The notes under the pieces were generated by a model that had not been told where the DNA came from, searched no databases, and saw only the letters and a program-made list of their open reading frames with translations. A program made the translations under genes and the position numbers. DNA of 14,050 nucleotides, from NCBI GenBank assembly GCA_002732015.1, contig PCCU01000039.1, forward strand, positions 1 to 14,050. Reading direction: 5' to 3'. Shown piece after piece: positions 6,139-13,419 of this stretch (the first letter of the stretch is position 1; each line of letters starts with the position of its first letter). The DNA comes from Candidatus Pelagibacterales bacterium (GTDB lineage: Bacteria > Pseudomonadota > Alphaproteobacteria > TMED109).

Positions 6139-6429
6139 ATGGCGGAAGTAATATTTTTAGTAATAGTTGCCATATGTATAGTAGCATTATTTGCCATAGA
6201 AGGGAATCGTGCAAAAGAATTAGATAAATTAGAAAATAGGATAGAATTTTTACAAGATAGATTGCTAGAATTGGCAACTAGAAACGATGTACAAGATGCT
6301 TTAATCAAAATAAAAGCAAACGATCCTGAAAGAAAACTTCTTAAAGTAACAAATAAAGAAACAGGCTCAGTAAAGTTAAAAGTAATAACTAGAGACGGAG
6401 AAGAAGTTAAAGACATAAAATTATCATAA
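6139..6429 (+). CDS. Small membrane-anchored coiled-coil protein of unknown function
   Basis: No family recognised. The 96-residue product begins with a membrane helix at ~4-20 and almost no preceding residues, so it is either a signal anchor or an uncleaved signal. A charged helix follows at ~22-48 with heptad-like Leu/Ile spacing (ELDKLENRIEFLQDRLLEL), a probable coiled coil. The C-terminal ~30 residues (LLKVTNKETGSVKLKVITRDGEEVKDIKL) look like short beta strands. The ATG directly follows the previous stop. The C-terminal part recalls the strand-rich tails of the two upstream proteins only loosely. The three together may form a small membrane assembly, with the coiled coil giving oligomerisation; that is inference. 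Confidence 0.75.
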   Translation: MAEVIFLVIVAICIVALFAIEGNRAKELDKLENRIEFLQDRLLELATRNDVQDALIKIKANDPERKLLKVTNKETGSVKLKVITRDGEEVKDIKLS

Positions 6430-6541
6430 TTTGATTATAAATTATACTGATGATTAAATTATAACCATAAAATTTATTATTTTTAATTGATAATCACTTT
6501 TGATTTGTTACCTTTATTTTTTAATTAATAAAGGAGCATAA
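6430..6541 (+). promoter_or_regulatory. Leader and presumed promoter of the ammonium transporter gene
   Basis: This 112-base A/T-rich gap should contain the amt promoter. TATACT at 6443-6448 is the best single -10-like hexamer, but no good -35 lies at the right distance. I searched for a sigma-54 site (GG and GC separated by ten bases, TGGCAC-like) and saw none. Near-repeats GATTATAAATTATA and GATTAAATTATAA (6433-6463) could be an operator or chance. The 3' end forms the hairpin listed next. Confidence 0.4.
6511..6534 (+). promoter_or_regulatory. Perfect 8-base inverted repeat covering the amt Shine-Dalgarno
   Basis: CCTTTATT (6511-6518) and AATAAAGG (6527-6534) are exact reverse complements around the loop TTTTAATT. 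The right arm contains the first GG of the ribosome-binding site AAAGGAG, which lies five bases before the ATG at 6542. When folded it would reduce access to the start of the ammonium transporter mRNA, so it may be a translational switch. The stem has only two G-C pairs, so it may be only marginally stable. Confidence 0.45.
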
Positions 6542-7852
6542 ATGCTAAAATTTGTTTTTTTTCTGCTTGCCTCATTTGTTTCTGCAAATTTGGCTTTAGC
6601 AGATGGTCATGAAACAGCAATAGCCGATCCGGCAGAAATAAGTTTTGTTTTTAATACCTTATTATTTTGTATTGGTGGATTTTTGGTGATGTGGATGGCC
6701 GCTGGTTTTACTATGTTAGAAGCTGGTTTAGTGAGAAGTAAAAATACTGTTGTTATTTGTATTAAAAATGTAGGTTTATTTTCAATAGCTGGAGTAGCTT
6801 ATTACTTAATAGGCTATAATCTAATGTACGCAGGCGTTGACGGAGGATACATAGGTTCATTCAGTATATGGTCTAGTGGCATTGGAAGTGATAGTGATTT
6901 AGTCGGACAAGATTATTCCCCGGCTTCTGATTGGTTTTTTCAAATGGTATTTGTAGCTACCACGGCATCTATCGTTTCTGGTGCACTCGCTGAAAGAGTT
7001 CTAATATGGCCTTTTTTTGCTTTTGTTGTCATACTTACAGCGATTCTTTATCCAATATCAGGTTCATGGCAATGGGGTGGTGGATGGCTGAGCGAAATGG
7101 GATTTTCCGATTTTGCAGGATCCACCATCGTTCATTCAGTTGGTGGCTGGGCTGCCCTTACTGGTGCAATTTTACTGGGCGCTAGAAAAGGAAAATTTGA
7201 TAGTAAAGGAAATGCCGTTATAATGCCTGGACAATCTATACCAACTGCAACGTTAGGAGTTTGGATACTTTGGCTAGGATGGTTTGGTTTCAATGGAGCA
7301 TCTCAGTTAGCTTTAGGTTCATATGCAGATGCTAATGCAGTAGCATCAATCTTTGCAAATACTACTATGGCTGCTGCAGGAGGAGTTATAGCTCCAATGG
7401 TGTTAAGCAGAATAGTTGAGGGTAAAACTAATATTGGAGCCACGCTAAACGGAGCTATCGCAGGGTTGGTAAGTATAACTGCAGAACCATTAACTCCATC
7501 TATTGGTCAAGCTATAATTATTGGTGGAATAGGTGGTATTTTATGCATGTATGGCATGAAGCTATTAGATAAACTTAAAATTGATGATGTAGTTGGCGCA
7601 ATTCCAGCACACTTAATTGCAGGAATTTGGGGCACATTAATAGTTCCATTTACTAATGCAGATACTTCTTATGGAACCCAAATTGTAGGAATTTTGGCAT
7701 TTGGAATATTTACCGTTGTCTGTTCTTCGATTGTTTGGGGCATCCTTAAAGCAAGCGTAGGGATTAGAGCTTCTGAAGAAGATGAAGAATACGGCTTAGA
7801 TCTCACAGAAACAGGTACTTCAGGTTATCCAGAATACGTCTCGAAAAAATAA
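6542..7852 (+). CDS. amtB: Ammonium transporter, Amt/MEP/Rh family
   Basis: This inner-membrane trimeric channel takes up ammonium. The 436-residue protein has a signal peptide (~1-20, cut after ALA) and about 11 membrane helices. Counterparts of E. coli AmtB residues are visible: the twin pore histidines His198 (TIVHSVGG) and His357 (PAHLIAG), Asp190 eight residues before the first His, and Phe133 and Phe250 (WFGFN) as pore gate phenylalanines. The C-terminal tail GIRASEEDEEYGLDLTETG matches the region that contacts the PII protein GlnK. No glnK/glnB gene is beside it, which differs from the common glnK-amtB pair; the PII protein would be encoded elsewhere. A strong hairpin follows the stop. 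Ammonium uptake of this type suits life in nitrogen-poor water. Confidence 0.96.
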   Translation: MLKFVFFLLASFVSANLALADGHETAIADPAEISFVFNTLLFCIGGFLVMWMAAGFTMLEAGLVRSKNTVVICIKNVGLFSIAGVAYYLIGYNLMYAGVDGGYIGSFSIWSSGIGSDSDLVGQDYSPASDWFFQMVFVATTASIVSGALAERVLIWPFFAFVVILTAILYPISGSWQWGGGWLSEMGFSDFAGSTIVHSVGGWAALTGAILLGARKGKFDSKGNAVIMPGQSIPTATLGVWILWLGWFGFNGASQLALGSYADANAVASIFANTTMAAAGGVIAPMVLSRIVEGKTNIGATLNGAIAGLVSITAEPLTPSIGQAIIIGGIGGILCMYGMKLLDKLKIDDVVGAIPAHLIAGIWGTLIVPFTNADTSYGTQIVGILAFGIFTVVCSSIVWGILKASVGIRASEEDEEYGLDLTETGTSGYPEYVSKK

Positions 7853-7863
7853 CCCTGTACTAA

Positions 7864-7902
7864 TGAAGTAGTAAGAGATCAATACCTTCTCTTACTACTT
7901 TA
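7864..7902 (+). terminator. Strong hairpin downstream of amt
   Basis: AAGTAGTAAGAGA (7866-7878) and TCTCTTACTACTT (7888-7900) pair perfectly over 13 bases around a 9-base loop. One G-U and one more A-T pair (7864-7865 with 7901-7902) extend it to 15. It begins 12 bases after the amt stop and lies before yggT. The following sequence is A/T-rich (TAAAATTATCTTT) without a clean U-run, so it may be a terminator or an mRNA-end stabiliser. It is the best stem I found in the window. Confidence 0.7.
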
Positions 7903-7945
7903 AAATTATCTTTAAATTAACTGAATTTATCAATAGAATAAAAAT

Positions 7946-8251
7946 ATGTTAATTTTATTTAGCCAAATACTAATGCTTTTATATACAATTATTAGTTTTT
8001 ATATTTGGCTTCTCATTGCTCAGGCTATCCTAAGTTGGTTAGTTGCTTTTAGTATAGTTAATACTCAAAATAAATTAATTTATTTAATTGGTGATTTTTT
8101 GTATAAAATTACTGAACCTGCCCTTAAACCAATAAGGAAGCTTTTACCAGATTTTGGAGGGATTGATGTCTCTCCAGTAATCTTAATAATTATACTAATA
8201 TTTTTTAGAGATCTTTTATATAATTACGCATTATCTATAAATTTGAGCTAG
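7946..8251 (+). CDS. YggT-family integral membrane protein
   Basis: The 101-residue product has the YggT layout: a hydrophobic N-terminal segment (~5-36) with ILSWLVAF at 28-35, a loop with NTQNKLIYLIGDFLYKITEPAL at ~39-60, then KPIRKLLPDFGGIDVSPVIL (~61-80) and a second hydrophobic segment (~77-95). TEPxLxPIR...LP...GIDxSP is the family signature. Members are inner-membrane proteins linked in the literature to envelope homeostasis, potassium or osmotic stress and, in plastids, cell division; the exact role is not settled. The start has no strong Shine-Dalgarno. It sits downstream of the amt hairpin, so it probably has its own promoter at 7903-7945. Its TAG shares four bases (CTAG) with the argG stop on the other strand. 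Confidence 0.92.
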   Translation: MLILFSQILMLLYTIISFYIWLLIAQAILSWLVAFSIVNTQNKLIYLIGDFLYKITEPALKPIRKLLPDFGGIDVSPVILIIILIFFRDLLYNYALSINLS

Positions 8252-9429
8252 TTTCTAAACCTTAAAGCCTTTAATTTTATAAATCCTTCAGCATCTTTTT
8301 GATCGTATAAATTATCTTCTTCAAAAGTTGCTAATTTATGATTATATAAAGTTTTTTTAGACTTTCTTCCTATTAAACTAATATTTCCTTGCCTTAAAAA
8401 AAGCCTTACTTCTCCTGAGACATTTTTTTGACTTTCATTTATTAGAGCTTGTAGCATTTTTCTTTCTGGGCTAAACCATAATCCATCATAAATAAGTTTT
8501 GCATATTTGGGCATTATTTCGTCTTTTAACATAATTGACGGACCATCTAATGTTAGACTCTCTATTGCACGATGTGCTATTAATAAAATTTCCCCTCCTG
8601 GAGTTTCATATACTCCTCTAGATTTCATTCCTACTGTTCTGTTTTCTACTATATCTTTTCTTCCTATACCATGCTTTCCTCCTATAACATTTAAACTATC
8701 AATTATTTTTTCTGGCGGAAGCTTCTTTTTGTTAATTGTTATTGGATCACCCTTTAAAAATCCTATCTCAATATACTCTCCTTTAGATGAACATTTTTCA
8801 GGATTTTTTGTAATTCTAAACATCTTTTGTTCTGGTTGTTTCCAAGGATTTTCTAATATTTTACCTTCGTATGAAACATGCAGTAAATTTGCATCCATAG
8901 AATAAGGAGGTTCCTTTGAAGTTTTACCCATAAGAGGTATATTATGTTTATTAGCATAATTTATTAATTTAATTCTAGAATTTAATTTCCACTCTCTCCA
9001 GGGAGCTATAACTTTAATATTTTTATCATGGGCATAGTAACCTAACTCAAATCTTATTTGATCATTTCCTTTTCCTGTTGCTCCGTGAGATACATACTCT
9101 GCTTTAAAGCTTTTAGCAACTTCCATTTGAGTTTTTGCAATAAGTGGCCTTGCTATAGCTGTTCCTAACAAATAGGTGCCTTCATACAACGTATTGCATC
9201 TAAACATAGGATAAATATATTCTTTAACAAAAATACTTTTTAAGTCTTTAACTATTACTTTGTAAGCTCCCATTTTCTTTGCATTTTTTTTTGCTGCTTC
9301 TAATTCATCTTTTTGACCAACATCGGCTATAAAAGCAATGACATCTAAATTTTTTTCTAATTGTAGCCACTTAAGTATCACTGAGGTATCTAGTCCTCCA
9401 GAATAAGCTAACACTACTTTTTTTTTCAT
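8248..9429 (-). CDS. argG: Argininosuccinate synthase
   Basis: This enzyme joins citrulline and aspartate using ATP to make argininosuccinate, the penultimate step of arginine synthesis. The protein has 393 residues, close to the family's ~400. The ATP-binding loop AYSGGLDTS is at 8-16, and SHGATGKGNDQ (114-124) followed by RFE is the family signature that binds ATP and citrulline. The later stretch with KEPPYSMDANLLH is also conserved, as is GGKHGIGRKDIVENR. It starts with ATG 14 bases after the rlmN stop and is the last gene of an ialB-rlmN-argG transcript. argH is not in the window. Its stop overlaps the yggT stop. Nothing unusual in the active-site motifs; function call is firm. Confidence 0.97.
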   Translation of the reverse strand: MKKKVVLAYSGGLDTSVILKWLQLEKNLDVIAFIADVGQKDELEAAKKNAKKMGAYKVIVKDLKSIFVKEYIYPMFRCNTLYEGTYLLGTAIARPLIAKTQMEVAKSFKAEYVSHGATGKGNDQIRFELGYYAHDKNIKVIAPWREWKLNSRIKLINYANKHNIPLMGKTSKEPPYSMDANLLHVSYEGKILENPWKQPEQKMFRITKNPEKCSSKGEYIEIGFLKGDPITINKKKLPPEKIIDSLNVIGGKHGIGRKDIVENRTVGMKSRGVYETPGGEILLIAHRAIESLTLDGPSIMLKDEIMPKYAKLIYDGLWFSPERKMLQALINESQKNVSGEVRLFLRQGNISLIGRKSKKTLYNHKLATFEEDNLYDQKDAEGFIKLKALRFRN

Positions 9430-9443
9430 AAACTTTTCCTAAT

Positions 9444-10508
9444 CTATAATTTTTTATTTAAAGATTTTAATTGTCCGCAAGCTGCAAGTATATCGTCGCC
9501 CCTTGGCATTCTAATTGTAGCTATAATTTTTCCATTTTCCAAAATAAATTTTTTAAATTTATCTATTTTGTCTGGCGAGCTTACATTGTAAGAAGAATCT
9601 GGCCATGGGTTAAAAGGAATTAAATTTACTTTTGATTTTAATGGACTTATTAGTTTTATTAATTGTTTAGCATCTTTAAGAGAATCATTAACTCCCTCTA
9701 ACATAATATATTCAAATGTTATTCTTTTTTTTCTTTCTGTACTATTATAAACTTCTAATTCTTTGAATAATCTAGAGATTGGCCATTTTTTATTGACTGG
9801 AACTAATTCATCTCTAATATTATCAAAAGCTGCATGTAAAGATACTGCTAAATTCACGTCAGTATCTCTTTGAAAGTCTTTTATTTTGTTAACTATTCCC
9901 GAAGTTGATAAAGTAATTTTTCTTTTTGAAATAGCTAACCCTTCTGTATCACATAGAATATTAATCGAATTTATAACATTGTTGTAATTTAAAAGTGGTT
10001 CTCCCATTCCCATAAATACAATATTAGTGACTATTTTTTCCTCAGTTTTTTTTCTCCAATCTTCTAAAAAAAACTTTACTGTTATTATTTGACCTAAAAT
10101 CTCTTCTAATTCAAGATTTCTTTCTAGTTTCATTGTACCCGTATGACAAAAAGAGCATGATAGCGAACATCCTACCTGAGAAGAAACGCAAATTGTTCCT
10201 CTTTTTCCTTCAGGTATAAAGACTGTTTCAATTTCCTTACCGTCCTTTAATTTAAACAACCATTTTTTGGTACCATCTTCAGATATGTAGCTTTCTTTTA
10301 CCTTTAATAAGGAAATTGAAAAACTAATATCTAAAAGTTTTATTAGGGCGTTAGGTAAATTATTCATTTCAAGAAAACTTTTAGTTCCTTTTACATACAA
10401 CCAATTCCATATTTGAGGAGCTCTAAATAACTTAAAGTTTTTATTTTTTATAAAATCTTCTAGATCCTTTTTTGTTAGATTATATATATTTTTTTTAGTT
10501 ACAGACAT
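9444..10508 (-). CDS. rlmN: Dual-specificity 23S rRNA/tRNA m2A methyltransferase RlmN
   Basis: RlmN is a radical-SAM enzyme that puts a methyl group on C2 of adenine 2503 in 23S rRNA and adenine 37 of some tRNAs, which affects translation accuracy. The 354-residue protein has the 4Fe-4S motif CSLSCSFC (Cys114, 118, 121). It also has the SAM motif GMGEPLLN (167-174), and a glutamate at 94 (EIETVFIPE) that matches the catalytic base. Cys344 in GDDILAACGQL is the methyl-carrying cysteine, so RlmN rather than Cfr fits by context and by the AACGQL ending. Its ATG (10506-10508) lies inside the end of the ialB-family gene with a 14-base overlap, so it is probably translationally coupled. argG follows. 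Confidence 0.96.
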   Translation of the reverse strand: MSVTKKNIYNLTKKDLEDFIKNKNFKLFRAPQIWNWLYVKGTKSFLEMNNLPNALIKLLDISFSISLLKVKESYISEDGTKKWLFKLKDGKEIETVFIPEGKRGTICVSSQVGCSLSCSFCHTGTMKLERNLELEEILGQIITVKFFLEDWRKKTEEKIVTNIVFMGMGEPLLNYNNVINSINILCDTEGLAISKRKITLSTSGIVNKIKDFQRDTDVNLAVSLHAAFDNIRDELVPVNKKWPISRLFKELEVYNSTERKKRITFEYIMLEGVNDSLKDAKQLIKLISPLKSKVNLIPFNPWPDSSYNVSSPDKIDKFKKFILENGKIIATIRMPRGDDILAACGQLKSLNKKL

Positions 10509-11016
10509 CTATTACTTTTTTAAATGCTTTAGTAAAACCAAGGAGAGAGTAAGTATCTTTTGTTTCTGTTCCTCTATTTGAAGTGCCCTCAGCAATTAAA
10601 ATATTTCCTTTTTTCATAGCTTCTATAATTTTTAAATGCAGCTTAGGATTTTTTGTTGGGTTTATCCAAGCAGTTTGGGCAAAGGTATCCATCTCAAAAA
10701 CCTTACTATCGTCTATAATTAATTTAACTTTATCATTATTGGCAAAGGTGTAACCAAAGTCAAATCCCACATAATATTTATTTTTACTACTTTTGTTATT
10801 ATTTATAGCAACCATAGCGTCAACTCTTCCCCTAAGATTATATTCTCCTTCCATTTTTTGAGGGCGTGTAATTGTATAACATATTACTTTATCTGATTTA
10901 GCGTAAACTTCCCAATCATTATACTCACCCTTCTTATACCATTTTTTTTCAATAGCATTTGCATTACTAAAAAAAATAAAAAAAATAAAAAAAAACTTTA
11001 ATAAAGAAAAAAGCAT
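10495..11016 (-). CDS. IalB-family secreted protein (invasion-associated locus B)
   Basis: This family of small exported proteins is widespread in alphaproteobacteria, including non-pathogens, so the name does not imply invasion; the molecular role is unknown. I choose the ATG at 11014-11016 (173 residues) because it gives a clean signal peptide, a Phe-rich core at ~8-16 and cleavage after ANA at 19-21. A GTG four codons upstream (11028) is possible. Family motifs are NDWEVY at 33-38, the CYTITRP stretch around Cys46, and GTSNRGT...DTYSLLGF at 144-161. Cys46 and Cys172 could form a disulfide, consistent with a periplasmic location. The signal-peptide codons contain three long A-runs on the plus strand. 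It is first in the operon with rlmN and argG. Confidence 0.85.
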   Translation of the reverse strand: MLFSLLKFFFIFFIFFSNANAIEKKWYKKGEYNDWEVYAKSDKVICYTITRPQKMEGEYNLRGRVDAMVAINNNKSSKNKYYVGFDFGYTFANNDKVKLIIDDSKVFEMDTFAQTAWINPTKNPKLHLKIIEAMKKGNILIAEGTSNRGTETKDTYSLLGFTKAFKKVIDVCN

Positions 11017-11079
11017 ATTTACTACCACGCATATTTAAGTAAGAATAATACATATATTATTATTTGTATCTAAAGTAAA
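11017..11079. promoter_or_regulatory. Divergent promoter region between ialB-family gene and quinone oxidoreductase
   Basis: These 63 bases carry the start regions of two divergent transcripts. Reading right, TATTAT-like hexamers around 11050-11065 could be a -10 for the oxidoreductase. Reading left, the sequence before the ATG at 11016 has GGTAG as the only Shine-Dalgarno-like bases. No operator-like repeat stands out. Confidence 0.35.
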
Positions 11080-12051
11080 ATGTTTAATATTGTAGTAAAA
11101 AAATATGGTAATCCTGATAATTTAATTTATGAGGAAAGTGAAAGTCTAGTTCTTGATAAAAACTCAGTTAGAATAAAAGTAGAGTCTGCAGGAGTAAACT
11201 TTGCTGACTTATTAATCATAAAAGGTAGATATCAGGAAAGACCAAGGCCTCCTTTCTCTCCTGGTTTAGAAATTTCTGGTGTAATTTTAGAAATAGGTTC
11301 AAATGTTTCAAATCTCAAGGTAGGTGATAGAGTAATATCAATTATGAAGTATGGAGGATATAGGACCGAAGTAGTTGTTCCTAAAGAAAACACATATTTA
11401 AAGCCAAGCAAAATGGATACTTTAGAAGCTGGAGGATTTCCAGTTATATATGGAACCGCTTTCAGTGCTATTGTCACTAAAGCAAAATTAAAAAAAAATG
11501 AAATATGTGTAATTTTAGGTGCTACGGGAGGTGTTGGAATGGCAGCTATTGAAATAGCAAAAGCTTATGGTGCCTTAGTTGTAGCATGTGGAGGCAATGA
11601 TAAAAAACTTAATATATGTGTTGAAAAAGGAGCAGATTACACTATTAACTATAATGATAAAATAATTAGAAAAGAATTAAAAAGCTTTGGTATAAATGCA
11701 GTAGATGTTGTAATTGATATGGTAGGCGGTCAAGCTAATTTAGACCTAGTTAAATCATTAAAGTGGAATGGTAGAATTATTATAGTTGGATTTACATCTG
11801 GAACAATACCAGAAATTCCTGTTAACAGGCTATTACTTAAAAATGCGAGAGCTGAAGGTCTTTATTGGGGCGAGTTAGCCTATAGAGAACCTGAAGAAAT
11901 TGGAAACGACCTCTCAGTTTTAGAACAATTATACAACAATAAAAAGTTAAATCCCTCTGTAAATAGAGTGTTTGAACTTAAAGATGCAAATAAAGCCTTA
12001 AACTTATTAGCAGATAGAAAAAATATTGGTAAGATAGTTTTAAAATGTTAG
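11080..12051 (+). CDS. NADPH:quinone oxidoreductase-type zinc-independent MDR enzyme
   Basis: This medium-chain dehydrogenase/reductase family member probably uses NADPH to reduce a quinone or an enoyl/enone substrate. The 323-residue protein has the catalytic-domain start SAGVNFADLLIIKGRYQ (36-52), the GLEISGVI stretch (62-69) and the cofactor-binding GATGGVG at 147-153 in the Rossmann domain. No zinc-ligand cysteine/histidine set is visible, fitting the quinone oxidoreductase branch. The sequence also resembles the branch that includes Nqo/QorA-like and acryloyl-CoA-reductase-like proteins; the substrate cannot be decided from sequence. It is divergent from the ialB-family gene and convergent with the CoA-transferase genes, sharing TTAG with the second subunit's stop. 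Physical linkage to a CoA-transferase is suggestive only. Confidence 0.9.
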   Translation: MFNIVVKKYGNPDNLIYEESESLVLDKNSVRIKVESAGVNFADLLIIKGRYQERPRPPFSPGLEISGVILEIGSNVSNLKVGDRVISIMKYGGYRTEVVVPKENTYLKPSKMDTLEAGGFPVIYGTAFSAIVTKAKLKKNEICVILGATGGVGMAAIEIAKAYGALVVACGGNDKKLNICVEKGADYTINYNDKIIRKELKSFGINAVDVVIDMVGGQANLDLVKSLKWNGRIIIVGFTSGTIPEIPVNRLLLKNARAEGLYWGELAYREPEEIGNDLSVLEQLYNNKKLNPSVNRVFELKDANKALNLLADRKNIGKIVLKC

Positions 12052-12680
12052 TTTGGAAACTTTACTTCAGTCCCAGTTTTTTCAATAACCTCTTCTTTAG
12101 TAACATTGGCGGCTAACTCTAAAATTTTTATTTCCTTATTAACTTCAAAAACTCCTAAATTAGTTATAATAGTATTTACTACTCCTTTTCCAGTAAGGGG
12201 TAAACTACAACTTTCAACTATTTTTGGGGCTCCATCTTTTGCGTTATGGTCCATTAAAACAATAACTTTTTTTACTCCTGCTACTAAATCCATTGCACCA
12301 CCCATACCTTTCACCATTTTCCCCGGTATCATCCAATTTGCCAAATCACCACTTTTAGAAACTTCTAAAGCTCCTAAAATAGATAAGTCAATATGACCAC
12401 CTCTTATCATAGCAAATGAGTCAGCTGAGGAGAAATAACTTGTATCAGGAAGTGATGTAATTGTCTGCTTACCAGCGTTAATTAAATCTGAGTCCTCTTC
12501 GCCTTCTAATGGGAATGGCCCCATCCCAAGCATTCCATTCTCACTTTGTAATGTAATATTCAAACTTTCTTCTATGTAATTTGCTACCAAAGTAGGCATT
12601 CCTATTCCCAAATTTACATAGTCTCCATCTTTTAACTCTTGGGATGCTCTCAAACACATTTGTTCTCTATTCCAACTCAC
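12048..12680 (-). CDS. scoB: 3-oxoacid CoA-transferase, subunit B
   Basis: With subunit A it forms a heteromeric enzyme that moves CoA from succinyl-CoA (or another acyl-CoA) to a 3-oxoacid such as acetoacetate. The 210-residue product has the subunit B signature: VNLGIGMPTLVANYI (~22-36) and SENGMLGMGP at 46-55, in which Glu47 is the catalytic residue that carries CoA. The start is GTG (12678-12680), overlapping the TGA of subunit A as GTGA. I prefer it to the ATG at codon 8 because the SWNREQM start matches the family's usual first residues. Residues GGHIDLSILGALEVS and KGMGGAMDLVAG are also typical. Its stop overlaps the quinone oxidoreductase stop. Confidence 0.94.
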   Translation of the reverse strand: MSWNREQMCLRASQELKDGDYVNLGIGMPTLVANYIEESLNITLQSENGMLGMGPFPLEGEEDSDLINAGKQTITSLPDTSYFSSADSFAMIRGGHIDLSILGALEVSKSGDLANWMIPGKMVKGMGGAMDLVAGVKKVIVLMDHNAKDGAPKIVESCSLPLTGKGVVNTIITNLGVFEVNKEIKILELAANVTKEEVIEKTGTEVKFPN

Positions 12681-13390
12681 TTTTCTCTCACTGTTAGATT
12701 TTCAATTGCCCTGCTATAGTCTTTCCCTTTTACAATTCTATTAATATATATTCCTGGCGTATGAATTTGGTCTGGATCTAATTCTCCAGCTTTTAATATT
12801 TCTTCTACCTCTGCAACTGTAACTTTTCCTGCAGTTGCCATTACCGGATTGAAATTTCTAGCAGTTTTTCTGTATATTAGATTGCCTGCTTCATCACACT
12901 TCCAAGCTTTAATTATTGATAAATCTGCTGTTAAGCCTGTTTCCATTATGTAATCTTTATTATTAAAAGTTTTTACTTCTTTGTTTTTAGAAACTAAAGT
13001 TCCTACTCCTGTAGCTGTGAAAAATGCTGGTATTCCAGCACCACCAGCCCTTATTCTCTCTGCTAAAGTACCTTGTGGATTAAACTCTAATTCAATTTCA
13101 CCAGATAAATATTGTTTCTCAAAGAGCTTATTTTCACCTACATAGGAAGATATAGCTTTTTTAATTTGTCCAGTTTCTAATAATAAACCTAACCCGTGCC
13201 CTTCAGTTCCAGCATTATTTGATATAACTTTTAAATTTGAAACTCCACTTTTTTTAATAGCAACGATCAAATTTTCAGGCAAACCACACAAACCAAAACC
13301 TCCTGACATAATTGTCATTCCATCAAATAAAATATCTTCCAAAGCATGACTAGCATTGCTATATATTTTTTTATATTTTTTTTTGCTCAT
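12677..13390 (-). CDS. scoA: 3-oxoacid CoA-transferase, subunit A
   Basis: This is the 237-residue first subunit of the class I CoA-transferase. Visible family features are SGGFGLCGLPENLI at 29-42, the NNAGTEGHGLG stretch (58-68), SYVGENKLFE, and GTLAERIRAGGAGIPAFFT (~107-125). The genes are ordered A then B with overlapping stop and start, as is usual, so the subunits are made in equal amounts. It begins with ATG and has no obvious Shine-Dalgarno beyond A-rich bases. Divergent from the permease gene 29 bases away. The pair may serve ketone-body or polyhydroxybutyrate-linked metabolism, or degradation of amino or fatty acids; the acceptor cannot be told from sequence. Confidence 0.95.
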   Translation of the reverse strand: MSKKKYKKIYSNASHALEDILFDGMTIMSGGFGLCGLPENLIVAIKKSGVSNLKVISNNAGTEGHGLGLLLETGQIKKAISSYVGENKLFEKQYLSGEIELEFNPQGTLAERIRAGGAGIPAFFTATGVGTLVSKNKEVKTFNNKDYIMETGLTADLSIIKAWKCDEAGNLIYRKTARNFNPVMATAGKVTVAEVEEILKAGELDPDQIHTPGIYINRIVKGKDYSRAIENLTVREK

Positions 13391-13419
13391 GTTCAGCTAA
13401 AATTATATAAATATAGATT
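13391..13419. promoter_or_regulatory. 29-base divergent spacer between scoA and the EamA permease
   Basis: Only 29 A/T-rich bases separate the two starts, so at least one promoter must overlap the coding sequence of the neighbour, or the two promoters overlap each other. TATAAT-like bases (TTATATAAATATAGATTAT) fill the spacer on both strands. No repeat or operator is evident. Confidence 0.35.

Noticed and set aside
5922..6416. 164-codon open frame antisense to the two small membrane-protein genes
   Set aside because: It is long, but the plus-strand genes have membrane helices, a shared tail motif and abutting stop/start codons. The antisense product is a low-complexity Ser/Leu/Phe reading with no motif.
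5496..6429. Prophage remnant, suggested by the XkdW-like stretch
   Set aside because: No other phage gene, integrase, tRNA or flanking direct repeat is visible, and the surrounding genes are chromosomal.
6427..6445. A/T-only inverted repeat at the end of the 96-residue gene as a terminator
   Set aside because: The stem has no G-C pair and no following U-run, so it is unlikely to be stable.
8507..8905. Open frame antisense to argG
   Set aside because: argG is a firm call across this region; the antisense frame has no motif or ribosome-binding site.
11232..11477. Open frame antisense to the quinone oxidoreductase
   Set aside because: Shadow of a well-supported oxidoreductase gene.
12106..12396. 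Open frame antisense to scoB
   Set aside because: Shadow of a well-supported CoA-transferase subunit.
1567..13419. GANTC (CcrM) sites as GcrA-regulated promoters
   Set aside because: I saw GANTC at 2289-2293, 2560-2564, 11182-11186, 12418-12422 and elsewhere, mostly inside genes. I saw no cluster at promoters, and none in the gcrA or scoA spacers, so there is no support for targeted regulation here.
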